A stretch of 64,000 nucleotides of DNA from NCBI GenBank assembly GCA_964019165.1, contig OZ025279.1, positions 5,498,341-5,562,340 of the forward strand, in the 5' to 3' direction. Made by a program: the position numbers and the translations under genes. Origin of the DNA: Mastigias papua (lineage: Eukaryota; Cnidaria; Scyphozoa; Rhizostomeae; Mastigiidae). Every line of letters begins with the position of its first letter. The stretch's first letter is position 1. Below are positions 58,801-64,000 of this stretch, one piece after another. The notes under the pieces are model-generated. The model was given only the letters and a program-made list of their open reading frames with translations, was not told the origin of the DNA and did not search any database.

Positions 58801-60105
58801 GAACGTATAGCCGTTACATTATTAAACCTCATATCTTGAAAGCATATAGCTATAAGAACTGAGCATACTGTCGTTTCATTTATGGTAAGACTGTTCTCAG
58901 GTTAAATTATTAGTTATTTAGTGTGCTGAAAACTGCAATGTTACTTCAAAGGGTAGGTTTTTTTATCTATGCTCGTAATCAATAACAAGAACAAGTACAA
59001 TACAAGAACGATACCATGAGGGAGTAAGTTAATAATTATCTACCCCGTGGCCATTACGCAAAAGGGCTTTGGAAAACCACGTATGCTCTCAGGGTCAGGT
59101 GAGGGAGAAGGGGAGTGAATAGGGGCAAAAACATTGATCAAGCAAAACTAGGCACATTCGTACAGGAGAGTCGGTGGGTAAGTCAAATGGTAATAGTTAC
59201 TCAAAATATGAGATGGCTTACGTACTCTCCGGACGATCCATAAAAGCATAAGGGTAGGATTTATAAGTCTATAAACTGTATGCGTGATCTCTCTAAAGTC
59301 TATCGTAGTGCACATGGAATTTATTTGATCTCATAGTTCCCAACAATACAAGAAAACACTTTAGGGCATGTATGATGCTTCATTGATTTCAACATAACTT
59401 AGATCTATTCATTATTTATTTCAATAGACAATCAAAGTTCTATGAAAAAGTCTAAGAACCTTTTTCACAATCCTGGCTTCGAAGATCCACTCATAAAAAG
59501 CAAATGGAACTGCCTTGGAGAATTAAACCATGGGTCTGGAGGCATAATGAGCAGAACTGTCAAATATAGGAGATCTGGAAAATATGCTGGAGTTTGTCAT
59601 AGCAGAATAGGTTTCTGGGCAGGGCCTGGGCAATTCGTTGGTGAGTTACGTACTTGCATGCAATCACACTCTGTATTATTTAGTTCAATGTACTTCAATA
59701 TTATCTATTCTTTCAATGAGAAAAGCCAGAATTGGACAAGGTTGAAAAGATGCAAAATCAAACTAGACTGTTTGTTGTACTCTATAAAAGCCTTTTCCTT
59801 TTGCAAAGTGCATTGATGAACAAAGATTCGTTGAAATCTTACTTTATTTTCATCATTCATAAAAGTTGGAAAATTGATAGATTTCTTAAGTACTACCACG
59901 TTGCAATATATTAACATTTTGTATTTTGAAGGACATGTTGTTAAGCCAGGACATGCCTACAAAGTAAGTGGCTGGACGCAGCTTTTGAACTGCAATAAAA
60001 GTGACCTTCACCATATTGAGCTGTGGATTAGATATCAAGGAAATGAAGTGAAAAACAATACAGAGACTAGGATTATTCTTGCAAAAAGAGATAAATATAA
60101 TAAAA
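49782..60105 (+). CDS. Secreted multi-module protein with CBM4_9-type domain (gene span, 3' end outside window)
   Basis: Five exons form one continuous frame: 49782-49845, 50620-50910, 56971-57249, 59428-59640, 59932-60105. All introns are GT/AG and phase 1, and exons 2-5 are multiples of 3 (97, 93, 71 and 58 codons), the classic pattern of shuffled extracellular modules. The product starts with a signal peptide, followed by a GCW-type Cys module, a module I do not recognise, and a carbohydrate-binding module of the CBM4_9 fold. In invertebrates CBM4_9 is often followed by a GH10 xylanase-like catalytic domain; that part would lie beyond 64000 if present, as no further exon is seen to the window end. 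About 340 residues are visible. Intron 2 (6.06 kb) holds the Harbinger element 52136-55948. Confidence 0.75.
50620..50910 (+). CDS. Exon 2: GCW-type extracellular Cys module
   Basis: The acceptor tttcttcattgttcatag and the donor GGAG/gtaaga bound 291 bp, phase 1 at both ends. It encodes DYEFLGCWKEVKRSI near the start, then VDSCAIEALNRGVEVFVVT, and ends CRGYAHTGLNFVRHGRTDSC with NGRVYGRG. The pattern GCW...C...A..RG..VF.V...G.C...A......G....C is a single-exon module frequent in secreted invertebrate proteins. Four Cys could form two disulfides. Ligand unknown. Confidence 0.75.
50940..52130. other. Intron 2, left part
   Basis: No additional phase-1 exon found between exon 2 and the Harbinger insertion. 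Confidence 0.45.
52364..53802 (+). pseudogene. Harbinger (HARBI1-like) DDE transposase, broken
   Basis: Exon 1 (52364-52575) starts with ATG and gives a Lys/Arg-rich N-terminus and GHFQALIQELRIHDREYFF. It is spliced (CAG/gtagga to tattatag) to an exon at 52731 that begins FLRMSPERFELLYRIVGPYV. It contains a helix-turn-helix region (LSFNFRVSKSVVCNTIRE) and the first catalytic Asp in LGALDGKHIAIECPG. A frameshift near 53140, an in-frame TGA at 53400-53402 and another shift near 53465 follow. The second Asp (VIVSDEIFALT) and the Glu (VRRTIENCFW) remain, as does the C-terminus (SPEAVDNINRACTCLHNYLR). All three DDE residues persist, so decay is recent. Transposition would need a trans source. Confidence 0.88.
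53863..54617. mobile_element. Nested 755-bp MITE, GC-rich, TTA target duplication
   Basis: Inverted ends AGCCGCATCCACACTACAAA and (right, reverse complement) AGCCGTGTCCACACTACGCA, then a shared ctagcccagg block, are flanked by TTA at 53860-53862 and 54618-54620. Multiple gggccgaacccgg/ggcctaggccgag motifs lie just inside each end. This suggests a Harbinger-type non-autonomous element inside a larger Harbinger element. No coding capacity. Confidence 0.8.
54796..55636 (-). pseudogene. Harbinger MADF-BESS DNA-binding protein, frameshifted
   Basis: ATG at 55636 opens a MADF (Myb/SANT-like) domain: FMDAIQGYPGIYNCCSRDFK then KGNCWKAVVDRVCEPVDVIK and KKRYENIRT. It stops at 55436 by a frameshift. 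The continuing frame (from about 55437) gives HSLESILKIRKGTSGAGTID and LMWLRNFIVSRPN (end of MADF), an acidic Ser-rich linker, and at the C-terminus a BESS motif: LDEDELYALSLGKRFQKLD then KQKALMRNVIERLFLEIEF. The MADF binds element ends and BESS mediates protein contacts; it is the usual partner of Harbinger transposase. The break is one frameshift. Confidence 0.88.
55960..56720. other. Intron 2, right part, with partial MITE copy
   Basis: 56380-56490 resembles the right end of the TA-flanked MITE at 30574-30916 (cagtttcttatagactggtttcttataaaaa). No exon supported, but see the rejected open segment at 56722-56868. Confidence 0.4.
56971..57249 (+). CDS. Exon 3: unrecognised module
   Basis: 279 bp, phase 1 to phase 1, between the acceptor ttcatattctacag and a weaker donor CAAG/gttggt. 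It encodes IYNKIHPSEGDAVFTLKSKK, FKLERKHQHPEIIRKDIVLM, NKIFNRVYGNTYKKFSESNF and YYGDEADTFEIS. It is basic and aromatic, has no Cys, and matches no family I know. The conserved phase and the lack of stops support it; the donor is the weakest point of the gene model. Confidence 0.62.
57255..59425. other. Intron 3 of the secreted CBM gene
   Basis: No exon confirmed. A good acceptor (tttgaatttctgcag) ends near 58069, followed by a short open stretch, TVDPNLPIDCSHSY, without a matching phase-1 donor. A ggggggctggggggcttcag G-rich block at 57925-57945 belongs to a dispersed repeat. Confidence 0.4.
59428..59640 (+). CDS. Exon 4: first half of CBM4_9-type module
   Basis: 213 bp, phase 1 at both ends, with acceptor atttatttcaatag and donor GTTG/gtgagt. 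It encodes NLFHNPGFEDPLIKSKWNCL, then YAGVCHSRIGFWAGPGQFV. The opening N-L-x-x-N-P-G-F-E and the closing G-P-G-Q are signature positions of CBM4_9 carbohydrate-binding modules, where the aromatic residues line the sugar groove. The fold continues in exon 5. Confidence 0.8.
59932..60105 (+). CDS. Exon 5: second part of CBM4_9-type module
   Basis: 174 bp, phase 1 at both ends, with an acceptor after ttttgtattttgaag and a strong donor AAA/gtaagc. It reads HVVKPGHAYKVSGWTQLLNC, then HHIELWIRYQGNEVKN and TRIILAKRDKYNK. V-x-P-G-x-x-Y-x-x-S-x-W is the typical central strand of CBM4_9. The module's last strands and anything C-terminal must lie in exons beyond the window. Confidence 0.8.
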
Positions 60106-60109
60106 GTAA

Positions 60110-60479
60110 GCAAATTGCTTTTAGACGATATTTCCAAATACTTGCTTAAAATCTAGCAAATAAACCAGATTTCGGGAACTTCCAATGGTTGAAATGGAAA
60201 TATATGTATACGTTATTCTCCCTTGTATTTCTGCTGCGGGTTTATTGATTCACCTCTTTTTTGACATGCGGTACTATTTAAGACTCGTGATTACTAGATA
60301 GGAAGAAATGATATTTCACAATGCAAGAATGCTTAGTGGGAATGTCCGTTGCTTTTGATCAGGCACATACTCTACACTGAAAAGCTGGAGAGACGAAAGT
60401 GATATGGAGAAAGGGAGCTGGGAGGCTCCCAGGAAAACTTGCGTGGTCACGCCCTATTATTCTAGAGAAATGCATTTAC
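60110..60479. other. Start of intron 5, no exon seen
   Basis: No supported feature. Confidence 0.4.
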
Positions 60480-62409
<1,930 letters not shown>

Positions 62410-62439
62410 ACACATACAAATTAGAATTTATACTTCATT

Positions 62440-62580
62440 GTTGTCTAGAAAAGTGAAAATAAACCAAGGAGTCAGACAAGGATGTATTTTGTCACCAGTC
62501 TTATTAAATATGTATAGAGAGGAGGTAATAAATAAGGCTCTGGAAAATCTTTTGATCAATGCGCGGAATTTTCACTAAGC
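62440..62580 (+). mobile_element. LINE reverse transcriptase fragment
   Basis: Reads [20 protein letters not shown] then [15 protein letters not shown], the R-G-V-R-Q-G-C-x-L-S-P motif (RT block 4) of LINEs, here with N for the first Arg-associated residue. Only this short piece survives. Confidence 0.7.
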
Positions 62581-62689
62581 AAAAGTGGAAAAGGAAAGAT
62601 ATGGTAGCCTAAAATAGAAAGTGTCATTGTTATCAGATATTGCAAAAGTATTATTTTTATCACGATATGTACTAACTACGGTATTTATT

Positions 62690-63430
62690 AAATAGAGTTT
62701 TTGCTTTTGTAAGCTCTATCCACTAAAGTGCGAATGAACCTAACTTTGTACAAAAAAGAAGTAAAGAAGTTAGTAAGTAATCCAGTGATATTATTTTTAT
62801 GATACATTGAAATTTTGAAGCAAGATGGATCGTTGTTATCAATGCAGACATCAAGGAAAGCCATAGTCTTATTTTCTTGCTTTTCCATCGTAAATTTGAT
62901 ATTAGGATACTGTGAGTTAAGAAATTCAAAAAACAATAAGCCGTAATTTTCGGTGTTGAAAACACAAAATGTGTCATCAACATAACGTCGATAGAAAAGA
63001 ACAGAAGGACCATGATACTTGTTAAGCCAGATTTTTCATTATGTCCTTAGAACAGATTAGCCGACTTAGGTGCACATGGAGAGCCCATGGCAACACCATC
63101 TATTTGATCAAACACCCTACCATTAAAAAATGGATTTGACAATTAGCAATTGAAAACAATTTAGTAAGTTCAGCTTTGGAGAACCTGAGGCTATCGTTTC
63201 CTTCTGTAATGTAAGACACTGCGAGATCAATAGATTCCTTGAGGGGAATATTAGTAAATAAGCTAGCAGCATCAAAAGAAACCATCTATTTATTAGAAAG
63301 ATTGATAGTGCTGAGTTCTTGGACAAAAGAAAAACGTGTCAGAAATAGTATATGTGGTAGGTAAATGAGGTTGGAGAAGAGTGCAAAGATATTTAGCTAG
63401 ACGATAATTATAGGTATTGATGGAGGATAC
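62690..63430 (-). pseudogene. Penelope-like element reverse transcriptase, decayed
   Basis: The minus strand reads YRLAKYLCTLLQPHLPTTYT, MVSFDAASLFTNIPLKESID (RT motif with first catalytic Asp), DQIDGVAMGSPCAPKSANLF, LFYRRYVDDTFCVFNTEN (catalytic Y-V-D-D near 62975-62990), SQYPNIKFTMEKQENKTMAF then LDVCIDNNDPSCF, and GLLTNFFTSFLYKVRFIRTL. At least two frameshifts break it. The GIY-YIG part is absent on its 3' side. Its 5' side meets (TA)n at 63448. Confidence 0.88.
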
Positions 63431-63442
63431 AATAGTGGACAA

Positions 63443-63626
<184 letters not shown>

Positions 63627-63654
63627 CCTTTAATATATTATATAGTCTTAATAG

Positions 63655-64000
63655 CAGAGCATTTTATTGCAAGAACAGAAAAGTTCAAATCTAGTTTCTA
63701 TCCTGACTCCTTGTCAGAATGGAATAGACATAGTCCCGACATTAAGGCACCCCCTCTGTTGGCATATGTAAAAGAAATTATTTTCTCACAATCAGGTCTG
63801 CATATTCTGTATAGAGTACTATATCCAGAAGGGTTGCATGCTTAACTCACTTCAGGGTGGGCCTCAGCAAACTCAATTTCCATAAATTCAAGTAGAATTT
63901 TTAAGATATGGTCAGTCCAATATGTCCAGTAAACAATGACATGGAAGATACGGAATACTTCTTGCTGCTTCACAATTCTTTCATTGAACATGCTCTGTTA
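63655..64000 (+). mobile_element. LINE C-terminal region, runs off the window
   Basis: Reads FIARTEKFKSSFYPDSLSEW then NRHSPDIKAPPLLAYVKEII, the conserved T-x-x-x-x-x-S-F-x-P-x-x-x-x-x-W-N block after the RT of a common invertebrate LINE family. After shifts it continues RVGLSKLNFHKFK and CPVNNDMEDTEYFLLLHNSF (Cys/His motif region). Frameshifted and without its RT core in the window. Confidence 0.75.

Overview
The window is nuclear DNA of an invertebrate animal. Spliceosomal introns with GT/AG ends, AT-rich intergenic DNA, long (TA)n and (ATC)n microsatellites and a crowded set of metazoan transposons show this. The repeat mix (several Penelope-like element families, R2-like and CR1/Jockey-like LINEs, Harbinger, hAT and Mutator-like DNA transposons) would fit a cnidarian or another marine invertebrate. 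The species cannot be fixed from the sequence alone.

Host genes are few. A minus-strand ankyrin-repeat protein lies at 5142-6534 (ANKRD34-like in style, at least the last exon). A minus-strand intronless 319-residue orphan protein, basic with a coiled-coil N-terminus, lies at 23032-23991. The best-supported spliced gene is on the plus strand from 49782 to beyond the window end. Five exons (49782-49845, 50620-50910, 56971-57249, 59428-59640, 59932-60105) are all joined by phase-1 introns. They give a signal peptide, a GCW-type extracellular module, an unrecognised module and a CBM4_9-type carbohydrate-binding module. The gene's second intron houses a complete Harbinger transposon. A lone candidate exon is at 1139-1261.

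Mobile DNA by region: 1-1065 holds tandem relics of a Penelope-like element (PLE). 2515-3183 is a MITE with a TAA target duplication. 9480-12800 is an R2-type LINE split by a non-autonomous hAT element (9878-11154) that left a perfect 8-bp duplication. 13170-15215 holds LINE tails and a PLE. 18115-19258 is another hAT-type element with an 8-bp duplication. 20200-21285 is three tandem SINE-like units with ATC tails. 29340-33450 holds a hAT relic, nested MITEs and a LINE end. 33961-39070 is a dense PLE district with palindromes, (TA)n tracts and tRNA-like modules. 39780-40370 is a LINE. 42001-44030 is a Mutator-like element with 340-bp inverted repeats and an 11-bp duplication, carrying a possible two-exon gene. 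44737-46730 holds hAT and other transposase relics. 47400-49190 is an R2-like LINE interrupted by a CR1-like LINE. 52136-55948 is a Harbinger element encoding a DDE transposase and a MADF-BESS protein, both broken. 60480-64000 holds palindromes, a 265-bp tRNA-like tandem repeat, PLE reverse transcriptase and a LINE end.

The most striking theme is that PLE termini carry sequences that fold by hand as hammerhead ribozymes. The best are at 34821-34872, 33996-34036, 37104-37147 with its mirror copy at 36900-36943, and 38832-38869. Several sit in long palindromes and nearly all adjoin (TA)n tracts.
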